DNA of 38,079 nucleotides, from positions 1 through 38,079 of the forward strand of contig JACDQI010000307.1 in NCBI GenBank assembly GCA_015657675.1. Reading direction: 5' to 3'. The notes under the pieces were generated by a model. The model did no database searches, was not told the DNA's origin, and worked only from the letters and a program-made list of their open reading frames with translations. Each line of letters starts with the position of its first letter. Position 1 is the stretch's first letter. Source of the DNA: Devosia sp. GTDB taxonomy: Bacteria > Pseudomonadota > Alphaproteobacteria > Rhizobiales > Devosiaceae. Shown here one piece after another: positions 14,708 to 21,776 of the stretch. Made by a program: the position numbers and the translations under genes.

Positions 14708-15761
14708 TTAGACAAGATAGGTCCAACCATTTCGGGCGTGAGCCGCTTGGGCTACGTGCGCCATTAGCTCGGCGCTTATGGACATAATGCCCGTTCCTTC
14801 CAGGTTGGAAAAGCGCAAGAGATCGGAAAGGTCACCGCCGCCCAGTAGAGTGGTCATTGAGTCCCCTGCGTGCACTGCCTCCAGGTCGATAAAGGCGGCT
14901 ATCTGATCAAATTCTAACGGCGGAACATGTTCAAGGCCAAAGTCGAGCGCATCGACAAGCGGGCCGAACGCGTGAACCTCTGCCCTTTCGACGCCTCTGT
15001 CGAGCGACAGCAGCCTGATGACATGGTGGTCACGGTTTGTGCGGACATTAAGTACCGTCGGGGCTGGCTGTAGCCTAGCGGTCCCGCTAGCGAGCACGTC
15101 AGCCCGCACTGTCAGCAACACGACGGGAGGCAGCGAACCGGCCCGATCTGGAGTGATAATGATGCCCTCAAAAGCCCCGCCCCATCCGTCAGCGATGCCC
15201 TCGCCCGTAGCTTCTTGCCAGCCCATGAGTTGGCAGACGAGCTGATTAGCAAATGACGTTTGGGCAATGAATGGGTCTGCGTGCGTGCCTGGACGCCAGA
15301 CGAGTGTGCGCTCCAGTACGCGAACAAGATGATCCGCCCCGCTGCCGGCGACGAAGCCTTCCGGATTAGAGACTTGAGTAACCTTCCCGTATGCGGTCTG
15401 CAGTGGCTTCTCCCGGGAGAAGAAGCGTTGCGAGCACCGTGAGGTTGTCCCTCCACTCTTCAGCCACCTGAAAGACGAGATCTAGGAAGCTCTCCTCGTC
15501 GGTCCACCGCGGCCGATCCCGCAGATGTCGGATAACGACTCTGGCCTGCTCGAGGTCGCCTGCCCATGCGAGAACCGTTTGCTCATCCAGGGGCTGAAGT
15601 TTGCGAACACCACGTGAGACCGGCAGCGACTTGCTCTGCAGATCGGCCGCTATGCCGGTCGGCAGAATGATTGGCTTCCCAGGAGATCGGTTCGAGGTGA
15701 CTATCGCGTCGCCAATGAGAAGCGTTGCTCCGCCTAAATCGAGTTGTGCAATGAGCGTCAT
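14708..15761 (-). pseudogene. Candidate Ntn-hydrolase (HslV/proteasome-like) protein, frameshifted
   Basis: About 350 residues once one extra base is removed. The first frame begins MTLIAQLDLGGATLLIGDAIVTS and includes VLAWAGDLEQARVV. Near 15410-15440 the coding frame shifts by one; the second frame reads FVAGSGADHLVRVLE and runs to the stop at 14708. The opening Met-Thr, the GxxLLIGDxxVT strand pair, the AGD segment and the GSGADH turn are laid out as in HslV and proteasome-type hydrolases, where the Thr after Met is the nucleophile. The C-terminal 170 residues are unknown. Homology is proposed from pattern only. It lies 77 bp after a two-helix membrane peptide gene and downstream of an HNH gene on the same strand. 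Confidence 0.45.
15407..15422. repeat. 16-bp perfect palindrome at the frameshift point
   Basis: CTTCTCCCGGGAGAAG sits exactly where the reading frame of the Ntn-like gene changes. A perfect dyad with direct CTT/AAG extensions could cause polymerase or sequencing slippage. A role in programmed frameshifting is possible but not supported by a known slippery motif. Confidence 0.4.
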
Positions 15762-15838
15762 GATATGGCAGCGATCCCGACTTCCGCGATGATGGCTCCT
15801 GGCCGAAAGGCTAGAGCCTGCGCGGAGGCTCACCGAAA

Positions 15839-16033
15839 TTATCGTCGCCGTTTCAGGGACCAGAGCAAGACTCTGAACGCAATGCCGCCTGTCACCGCGC
15901 CCACGACCGCGGCCGCCAAACCGGCTGGCAGGTAGCTCACATCTCTGTCTCCCGGATACAGTATCACCGCCGTGGCCATCATTGCCGCGAGGCCAATGGC
16001 GATGGGGAGCACCGGCAACAAGCGGGCGAACAT
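15839..16033 (-). CDS. Small two-helix membrane protein
   Basis: 64 residues: two hydrophobic segments (about 6-26, LPVLPIAIGLAAMMATAVILY, and 36-58, LPAGLAAAVVGAVTGGIAFRVLL) joined by a short polar loop (PGDRDVS) and ending in KRRR. This is a small hairpin membrane protein. The ATG at 16033 has GGAGGAGG 4-9 bases upstream, a very strong ribosome site, which supports real translation. It starts 12 bp after the restored stop of the HNH gene and ends 77 bp before the Ntn-like gene. Small two-helix proteins beside nucleases or proteases can be holin-like, immunity or toxin subunits; no homologue is known to me. Confidence 0.65.
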   Translation of the reverse strand: MFARLLPVLPIAIGLAAMMATAVILYPGDRDVSYLPAGLAAAVVGAVTGGIAFRVLLWSLKRRR

Positions 16034-16045
16034 TCACACCTCCTC

Positions 16046-16755
16046 CTAGTCAGGCGGGAATCCCTCGCCCAAAGGAAAGATTGCCATGAGGAGGATCTTG
16101 TCCCAGAGCAACATCGCCCAATAGTTCCACCCGGGATTCTCCGTCCTGTGCCGATAGGCGAATACACCTTGGTGATTACCCTTGCTCGTCTGCGCCTCGG
16201 ATCCAGCATAAATAGTTCAAAGTGCTGAGGCGGGTTCGAACGGGGGAACGTGATATCCCACACGATCTTTACGTCTTGCGGGAGGACATATCCGGTTTCG
16301 ACGTAATGTAACCCTCGCACGATCTTGTCGGCAACACGGTAAAACCGATCGCCTTCGAACTGGTACGCCATCGTGCTGGCTGGCAGAAGGATGTTCCCGA
16401 CCTTGTTCGTCCACTGCCCCTTGATCCTGTTGACCAAGCCGACATTCATGCCGGCATGATATTCCTCGATCGTCTTTCGATAGAGGGCCGTGGCCGGTTC
16501 GTTCCCTCCCCTGAGGTAGGGCACGAGGTTCTGGACAAAGTACCGCTCATCCATCTCGTACGAGAGGTTGCAGGCGGAATGAACCCGACGCGTCACAAGC
16601 CGGACGGGTGCATATTTTCTCCGCAGACCGGGCGTCATCGTTTGCTTCGGCGGGATGTGGTCAACATTCGTTGCCTCGCCAGGCAGCATAGCGTGGCCGC
16701 ATAGGTAGCAAGTCTCCCTTACCGCCTCCGCGTCGGCCTCAGCCCGCATATGCAT
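16046..16755 (-). pseudogene. HNH-type endonuclease-like protein, frameshifted near its C-terminus
   Basis: About 236 residues if one missing base is restored. The N-terminal part reads ETCYLCGHAMLPGEATNVDHIPPKQ, then VHSACNLSYEMDERYF. The CxxC pair, DHIPP (catalytic His) and HSACN follow the zinc-finger/beta-beta-alpha order of HNH nucleases. After FELFMLDP (about 16199) the frame changes and the natural end reads NYWAMLLWDKILLMAIFPLGEGFPPD, stopping at 16046-16048 just before the ribosome site of the two-helix gene. Without repair the frame runs on to 15979 with an unnatural Arg/Cys-rich tail. The start at 16755 or 16749 overlaps the preceding gene by 11-17 bp, so the genes are coupled. A nuclease role is likely; the target is unknown. 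Confidence 0.65.
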
Positions 16756-17161
16756 CGTGGGAGTCGAAGTTCTGCTTGCACTGTGGGCAGGTGGCGATGC
16801 GCCGGCCATCCAGTACTCCACGTACGAGCCGCATTATCCGGCCGTCGACGCCCAGGCAGCGGGGACATACAGCGTAGCCATGAATTCCGCCGTCGGAGTC
16901 GGGGATGAAGTCGAAGCCCCCTTGGTGCACCAAGGTTTCCTTGACGGCGAAGGAGTCCTTTAGGCGGGCAAGTTCCCGGTCCTTCTGCTGCATCACGTCT
17001 TGCAGCTCAAGCAGCGCGATCTTGGCATCAGCAAGTTGGCTGGCGAGATCGGCCACATGAAGCTTGAAGCTCGCCGCGTCGAAGTCCTTCTCGATGTTGC
17101 GAAGGGCCGAAACGATCCCTAGCGCGGTACTCACACTGGTAAGCGCAGTTGGTATGTCCAT
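16739..17161 (-). CDS. Coiled-coil zinc-ribbon protein
   Basis: 140 residues. Residues about 20-75 form a heptad-rich coiled coil (LASQLADAKIALLELQDVMQQKDRELARLKDSF). A zinc ribbon follows with CPRC (about 98-101) and CPQC (about 127-130), close to the C-terminus NFDSHDAYAG. The layout, with an N-terminal helix resembling MDIPTALTSVSTALGIVSALRNI, fits small cytoplasmic proteins seen next to nucleases in accessory regions. No function is known to me. Its stop lies inside the start region of the HNH gene, so both should be made together and may work as a pair, for example with this protein as adaptor or sensor. That is inference. Confidence 0.65.
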   Translation of the reverse strand: MDIPTALTSVSTALGIVSALRNIEKDFDAASFKLHVADLASQLADAKIALLELQDVMQQKDRELARLKDSFAVKETLVHQGGFDFIPDSDGGIHGYAVCPRCLGVDGRIMRLVRGVLDGRRIATCPQCKQNFDSHDAYAG

Positions 17162-17212
17162 AGACGCATCCCCGTTAAAGTAAACAACCTTAGGGCGAAG
17201 ACGCCGACAAGC

Positions 17213-17791
17213 CTACAGTCGCGTGGAAACTACGCGACCACTTTTTGGATCCCACTCGTCCCGCGCCGCCTTTACTTCATCGGCGAGAACGGCGCCCGTG
17301 AAGCTTTGATATTCGGCGATGCTCAGGTGGATAATTCGCGACCTCAGGTGCCAATCCGAGACTATCAACATCCCATCAGCGAGGCCCGCCTGGTCGCCAA
17401 TCACCATCAACTGTGACGAGTGAATTATCTCATCCGCGAGGCCCTTCGGCTTGAGGCGCACGATAGCCGGTGCTGCGAGCTCAAAGTTGGCAAGTGTCCC
17501 GCCGGCTGATCTATGGAAAGCGGGCCGATCAATGTCGCGCTCAACTTTGGGGAACGTTCGGACTTCCAACTCAATCGCGCTGAAGCTGTCCGTCAACAGC
17601 CGTTTCTCTAGCAGTCGGCGGACGCAGAAAGCGCTGAGGCAAAGGGCACGTTCGAGCATGTGGTGCGGGTTGTGCTCGCCGTTGAAACCCTCATCTAGGA
17701 CCTCGAGGATATGCTCACGGACCTGGGCCGCTTGCAGGGCCAGCTCGTTCTTCCAAGTGTAGGCCTGCCAGTCAGCCCAATGTGCGGTCAT
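17213..17791 (-). CDS. Hypothetical protein, first gene of the unknown right-end block
   Basis: 192 residues from ATG 17791, preceded by AAGCGAGAAA. It is helical in the first half (WQAYTWKNELALQAAQVREHILEVLDEGF, HMLERALCLSAFCVRRLLEKRLLTDSF) and mixed in the second, with no motif I recognise and no membrane segment. It starts only 60 bp from the right arm sites, a typical place for recently gained cargo, and is followed after 52 bp by the coiled-coil zinc-ribbon gene. A conserved EHNPHHMLERAL region might be a useful search seed. Function unknown. Confidence 0.5.
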   Translation of the reverse strand: MTAHWADWQAYTWKNELALQAAQVREHILEVLDEGFNGEHNPHHMLERALCLSAFCVRRLLEKRLLTDSFSAIELEVRTFPKVERDIDRPAFHRSAGGTLANFELAAPAIVRLKPKGLADEIIHSSQLMVIGDQAGLADGMLIVSDWHLRSRIIHLSIAEYQSFTGAVLADEVKAARDEWDPKSGRVVSTRL

Positions 17792-17850
17792 TTTCTCGCT
17801 TCGCGCACAAGCTCTCACCCCTTGTGAAGGCTCCGATACGCTTCATCACA

Positions 17851-17940
17851 ATGTGCCATCTCATGTGCCACGGAGGCGCGGGGAGGAGCAAGAAGTGCTG
17901 AGAAATGCTGGTTTTTACACGGCACATGGCTGGCACACTG
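17851..17940. promoter_or_regulatory. Right arm-type integrase binding sites
   Basis: Direct ATGTGCCA copies lie at 17851-17858 and 17863-17870. An inverted pair, CGGCACAT (17920-17927) and TGGCACAC (17931-17938), is an inverted near-copy of the left pair, with the same 11-bp offset. The block ends 56 bp before the right direct repeat. Confidence 0.6.
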
Positions 17941-17995
17941 TGGACTACAGGAAAATCCGCAAATCTGCCAAAACCACTAATATTTTCAGATAGTT

Positions 17996-18045
17996 GGCGC
18001 TGGCTGGGGAACCTGGATTCGAACCAAGATTGACGGAGTCAGAGT
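17996..18045. repeat. attR: 50-bp direct repeat within tRNA-Gln
   Basis: Identical to 1002-1051. It covers the tRNA-Gln 3' part (18001-18045) and five bases beyond it. The copy here completes a functional tRNA, so the element restored the gene on insertion. The two copies set the element length at about 17.0 kb. Confidence 0.93.
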
Positions 18046-18074
18046 CCGTAGTTCTACCGTTGAACTATTCCCCA
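18001..18074 (-). tRNA. tRNA-Gln (anticodon CUG), integration target
   Basis: A 74-nt cloverleaf on the minus strand with encoded CCA. The acceptor stem pairs TGGGGAA with TTCCCCA (U1-A72, a glutamine identity feature). The anticodon stem ACGGA/TCCGT encloses loop CTCTGAC, giving anticodon CUG, which reads CAG. The T arm carries GGTTCGAATCC. The 5' half (18046-18074) is host DNA and the 3' half lies in the attachment repeat. The gene is intact despite insertion of the element. Confidence 0.95.
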
Positions 18075-18503
18075 AGCGCGAAGCGCAAGGAAAGGACAGC
18101 GGCGCGAGGCGCCGGGGTGTCGTTTCGGGGTGCCTTGTAGCGGCAATGCTCGCGGGGATCAACTGGTTTTGCGGAAGATCGTGAAGCGAAGCTCAAATAG
18201 CTGAAATCGTTCGGTTTTGAGGTGCTGGGCGGGTGTGAATAGCCCGCCGACACAGGACCGCATAGCATCACCCTTGTCCAGACCAGTCGGAAGAAGATGG
18301 GGCGCGTGTGGTGAGCGGCTCGAACAGATCGGGCTCTCCCACCCCCCACCCTGTCCCTCCCCCGCAAGGGGGGAGGTGACACTGCTGCCGGTGCACGCGG
18401 CCAAGCACTCGGGAACAGCCCTCGTGGCCATCTCGTCTCAAATCGCTCCACGGGAGCGATCTGGCCTGCGGTCGGCTCGGAGTCCCGCAAGGGGGGCCTG
18501 CCG
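18075..18503. other. Intergenic stretch upstream of tRNA-Gln
   Basis: About 430 bases between the tRNA and the first dehydratase gene. Open frames here are short and compositionally biased. It includes the GC-rich palindrome at 18356-18376 and several CCGCAAGGGGGG-like runs (a second near 18483). No gene is supported. Confidence 0.5.
18356..18376. repeat. Intergenic GC-rich palindrome (CCTCCCCC/GGGGGAGG)
   Basis: CCTCCCCC (18356-18363) and GGGGGAGG (18369-18376) form an 8-bp stem with a GCAAG loop, within a run of CCCACCCCCCACCCTGTCCC. Palindromes of this type are scattered between genes in Hyphomicrobiales. It may be a dispersed repeat rather than a terminator, as no T-run follows. Confidence 0.5.
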
Positions 18504-19707
18504 TCAGGCGTCGAAGAAGCCGGCGTCTTCTTCCTTGAGGTACTTTTTGGCGCCGACGGCGTCGATGTCGAGCCCGAGGCCGGGAGCCGGGAGAAGGTCG
18601 ACGTGGGAGTTTTTGACGATCGGGCCATCGGGGAGACCGATTACGATGTCGTTCCACCAGGGGTCGGAGGCCGAGGGGTACTCAAAGGCGATGTAGTTGG
18701 CCGGCAGGGTGGCGCAGACGTTGATCAGCGCGCCGAGGCCGAGCAGGCCGTTGGCGGTGCCGTGTGGGGCCATCATGATCGAATGCATGTAGGCGTGCTC
18801 GGTGACCCACTTGAGTTCGGCAATGCCGCCGATATCGGCCGGATCGGGACCGATGACGCGGACGGCCTGAGTCTCGATCAGTTCCTTGAAATTGTGGCGC
18901 AGGTAGATCTGCTCGCCGGTATGGATCGGCGTGGTGGTGGAGGTGGTGAGCTCGCGATAGGCCTGCGGGTTGACCCACGGGACATAGTCGCCGGTCAGCA
19001 TGTCCTCGAGCCACATGAGGTTGTATTTTTCCACGGCGCGGGCAAAGCGGATGGCATCGTTGAGGAACCAGCCGGGGCCGCAGTCGAGGGCGAGCGAGAC
19101 CTTGTCGCCAAGGGCTTCCTTCATGGCGATGACGCAATCGAGCATGTAGTTGAAGCTGTGCTCAGAGATCTGCCCCTGGTCCATGGCGCCGTGATAGGTG
19201 GGCGGCTGGCGGACACCGTAGTGGAAGTCTTCCTGGGTCGTCTTCATGGACGAGTGGAAGCTGATGCCCTGCTTGACCATGAAAAAGCCCTGCGGCTGCT
19301 CGGCCATCCACTTGACGTCGGCGGCAAAGTCCTCGGGGCGGTCGCCGGCGCGGGCCTTGCGGACCGAGCCGTTATAGACGCGGACCTTGTCGCGCACCTT
19401 GCCGCCGAGCAGCTTGTAGACCGGCACGTTGGCGGCCTTGCCGGCAATGTCCCAGAGGGCGTGTTCGATGGCCGAGACGGCGGCGCCATAGGGCTTGAAG
19501 CTGCCGCGCTGGCGGATTTTCAGCATCACGCGCTCGACGTCGGTGGGGTCCTCGCCGATCAGCGCGTCGCGGAAATGCAGCACCCAGGGTTTCAGGTAGG
19601 GCTTGGTGTATTCCACCTCGCCCCAGACCATAGAGGCCCTCATCGGTGACGATGCGGACAATCGGGTGCTTGCCGATGACGGCACAGCGCAGATCAGTGA
19701 TTTTCAT
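18504..19707 (-). pseudogene. Enolase-superfamily sugar-acid dehydratase, frameshifted near its N-terminus
   Basis: About 400 residues after removing one extra base. The N-terminal frame reads [27 protein letters not shown], then at about 19630-19640 the frame changes and continues [12 protein letters not shown] to the end. The capping domain is followed by a TIM barrel with LDCGPGW (metal Asp), WLEDML (Glu), HTGEQIY (Glu), [10 protein letters not shown] and MAPHGTAN (His), the mandelate racemase/muconate-lactonising plan. The substrate is unknown. A long insert ([30 protein letters not shown]) is unusual. It diverges from the IclR gene and probably belongs to its regulon. The break is probably a sequence error in a GGT/CTGGGG run. 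Confidence 0.78.
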
Positions 19708-19816
19708 GAATGATTTCCTCGTTGCCGGTTCGCGTGTGAACAGGCCCTTCCCATATCTGGAATTCTAGGTTGACCCACCCTGCCCGTCAACGCGCCCTTT
19801 GACCAATGCCCTGCTT

Positions 19817-19852
19817 GTTCAAATATGCAGCAGCATTATCCCAAATGTGAAC
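19817..19852. promoter_or_regulatory. Candidate IclR operator
   Basis: GTTCAAAT (19817-19824) and ATGTGAAC (19845-19852) form an imperfect inverted pair in the divergent promoter space. A third half-site, GTGTGAAC, lies at 19734-19741. The position between the dehydratase and IclR starts fits control of both, but arm similarity is partial. Confidence 0.3.
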
Positions 19853-19901
19853 TTTTCAGATGCGTCGGCCGGTGCTAGGTCTAGCGCCGGGAGGATCGGG
19901 A

Positions 19902-20681
19902 ATGCGGGACGGGGAGACGCTTCGCAACGGCGTGCCGGTGCTCGAACGCACCATTGCGCTGCTCGACCTGCTTGAGCGCGACGCCGCAGGCACGACCATT
20001 CGCGGCGCCATGCGCGAGCTCGGGCTGCCGCGCTCGACGGTCTATCGCATCCTTAACACACTGGTGGCGCATCGGCTGGTGCGCCGCGATGCGGCCGGCA
20101 GCTTTGCCCTCGGGCCGCGGGTCAGCGAACTGGCGGCGCGGGTGTCACGGGCTGTGACCTATGACGTCGCTGCAATTGCGGCGCCGCTGGCGCAGGCGCT
20201 GCGCGACCGGCTGGGGGAGCCGGTGAAACTCTCGGTGCGCGACGGGGACATGGCCAAGGTGGTGGTGGCGATCCTGGGCAAGCACGATTACAGCCCTGCC
20301 CCGGCCGTCGGGACGCGCTATCCGCTGCATGCGGGGGCGGCGAGCAAGACCATTCTGGCCTACATGCCGGCGGGCGAGCTGGAGCGGCAGCTCGGCGCGC
20401 CGCTGACGCGCTACACGGCCAAGACGATCACCGATCCCGAAAAGCTCCGCGCTGATCTCAAGAAGATCCGGCAGCAGGGCTTTGCCGAGGAAATGGGCGA
20501 GCATAACGGCACGGTGCATGCGGTGGCGGCGCCGGTGTTTGCGCCGGACGGCCAGTTTCTGGGGGCGCTGAGCATCCCGTTTCTCTCCGACAAGGATGCG
20601 GCGACGCGGGAGCGGCTGCGGGCCGGCGTGGTCGAGACGGCTATAGCGATATCGGCAGAGATTCCGGGGAGCGACGAATGA
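19902..20681 (+). CDS. IclR family transcriptional regulator
   Basis: 259 residues from ATG 19902, which follows GGGAGG. The N-terminal winged helix reads VLERTIALLDLLERDAAGTTIRGAMRELGLPRSTVYRILNTLVAHRLVRRD, followed by GSFALGPRVSELAARV and a GAF-like ligand domain with ACGTRYPLHAGAASKTILAYMP, TAKTITDPEKLRADLKKIRQQGFAEEMGEHNGTVHAVAAPVF. This is a normal IclR protein. Such regulators usually repress sugar-acid or aromatic catabolic genes and are released by a pathway intermediate. It overlaps the SDR gene by 4 bp (ATGA) and diverges from the first dehydratase. An in-frame start 14 codons earlier has no ribosome site. Confidence 0.9.
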   Translation: MRDGETLRNGVPVLERTIALLDLLERDAAGTTIRGAMRELGLPRSTVYRILNTLVAHRLVRRDAAGSFALGPRVSELAARVSRAVTYDVAAIAAPLAQALRDRLGEPVKLSVRDGDMAKVVVAILGKHDYSPAPAVGTRYPLHAGAASKTILAYMPAGELERQLGAPLTRYTAKTITDPEKLRADLKKIRQQGFAEEMGEHNGTVHAVAAPVFAPDGQFLGALSIPFLSDKDAATRERLRAGVVETAIAISAEIPGSDE

Positions 20682-21474
20682 CTGAGGGGACGGGCGAACT
20701 GGCCGGACAGGTGGCGCTGGTCACCGGGGGCGGCTCGGGGATCGGCGCGGCGACAGCGCGGCTGCTGGCGTCGCGCGGCGCCATGGTCGGACTGCTCGAC
20801 CATGTCGAGACTGGCATGGCGAGCGTGCGCGACGACATCATCGCCAAGGGCGGCGAGGCGTTCACGCTGATGGCCGATGTCGGCAACGAGATGCAGATGC
20901 GCGGCGCCTTCGAGGCCTTCGCGGCCAAGGCAGGGCGGCTCGATACGCTGGTGCTCTGCGCCGGTATCAATGGGGTGTGGGCGCCGATCGACGACATCAC
21001 GCCGGCCGAGTGGGACCGCACGATGCATGTCAACCTGCGTGGCACCTATCTGGCGCTGCACCTGGGTGTGCGATGCTCAAGGCCGCAGGCGGCGGGACGG
21101 TGACGATCGTTTCCTCGATCAACGGGCAACGGACGTTCTCGACGGCGGGCGCGGCCTGCTATTCGGCCAGCAAGGCGGCGCAACTGGCGCTGGCGACGCA
21201 GCTGTCGCTGGAGCTGTCGCATGCCAAGATCCGGGTCAACACGGTCTGTCCGGGCTCGACGGTGACGGGGATCGGCCTCAACACGTTCCGGCGCAATACC
21301 GACCTGTCGCGTATCCCCGTGGAGTTTCCGGCGGGCGACGTGCCGATCACCGGCGGCAAGCCGGCGCTGGCGGATGACATTGCCGACGGCATCGCCTTTC
21401 TGGCGTCATCTGCAGCTCGCCATATCACCGGCGCAGTGCTCAACATCGATGGAGGACAGTCGCTGCTTCGGTAA
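20678..21474 (+). pseudogene. Short-chain dehydrogenase/reductase, frameshifted in the middle
   Basis: About 265 residues with one base restored. The first frame has the NAD(P) fold: QVALVTGGGSGIGAATARLLASRG, LCAGINGVWAPIDDIT, HVNLRGTYLALHLG. After about 21066-21072 the other frame continues MLKAAGGGTVTIVSSING, GAACYSASKAA (catalytic Ser, Tyr, Lys), LSHAKIRVNTVCPGSTVTG and GAVLNIDGGQS. All classical SDR parts are present. The start overlaps the IclR stop. In sugar-acid pathways such enzymes oxidise keto-deoxy or aldonate intermediates; here the substrate is unknown. The break looks like one missing base in CTGGGTGTGCG. Confidence 0.8.
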
Positions 21475-21580
21475 CAGAATACCGTTGGGAGGCGGAGTGG
21501 CCGGCCACGGTGTGGTGGGCGGCGATGTGGCGCGTCCAAAGACGGAAATACAAAAGAATGCAATTAGTTGGCGCGGTTTG

Positions 21581-21608
21581 TTGACAAGCTTTCCGCGCCC
21601 CAGATAAC
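21581..21608 (+). promoter_or_regulatory. Sigma-70-like promoter of the ManD operon
   Basis: TTGACA (21581-21586) is a perfect -35 box; GATAAC (21603-21608) serves as a -10 box after a 16-base spacer. It lies about 170 bases before the manD start, leaving a long leader. Confidence 0.5.
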
Positions 21609-21616
21609 CTGACATT

Positions 21617-21686
21617 CCAGTTTGTTCCGGCGATAAGGACTACGAAAAGTCCAGCTTGAACGTGGGAGGAGCCCACGAAATTCTGG
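21617..21686 (+). other. Structured leader between promoter and manD
   Basis: GGACT/AGTCC (21637-21652) and CGTGGG/CCCACG (21661-21677) form two hairpins. The second displays AGGAG in its loop. An outer CCAG/CTGG pairing (21617-21620, 21683-21686) could close a three-way fold. It lies in the 300-base gap between the SDR and manD genes, which has no other content I recognise. It may be a cis-regulatory element, a small RNA or a coincidence. Confidence 0.3.
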
Positions 21687-21776
21687 CGTTGAACGGGGGA
21701 AATTCCGTTCGCTGATCGTCACCTGTCTGCCGCCCCGCCCTGGGGCCCTGCCCCTTTGCTCATTGCCGAGACCCTC

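Noticed and set aside
1002-18045. Prophage or conjugative element
   Set aside because: No capsid, terminase, portal, lysis, relaxase or type IV secretion gene is visible in 17 kb.
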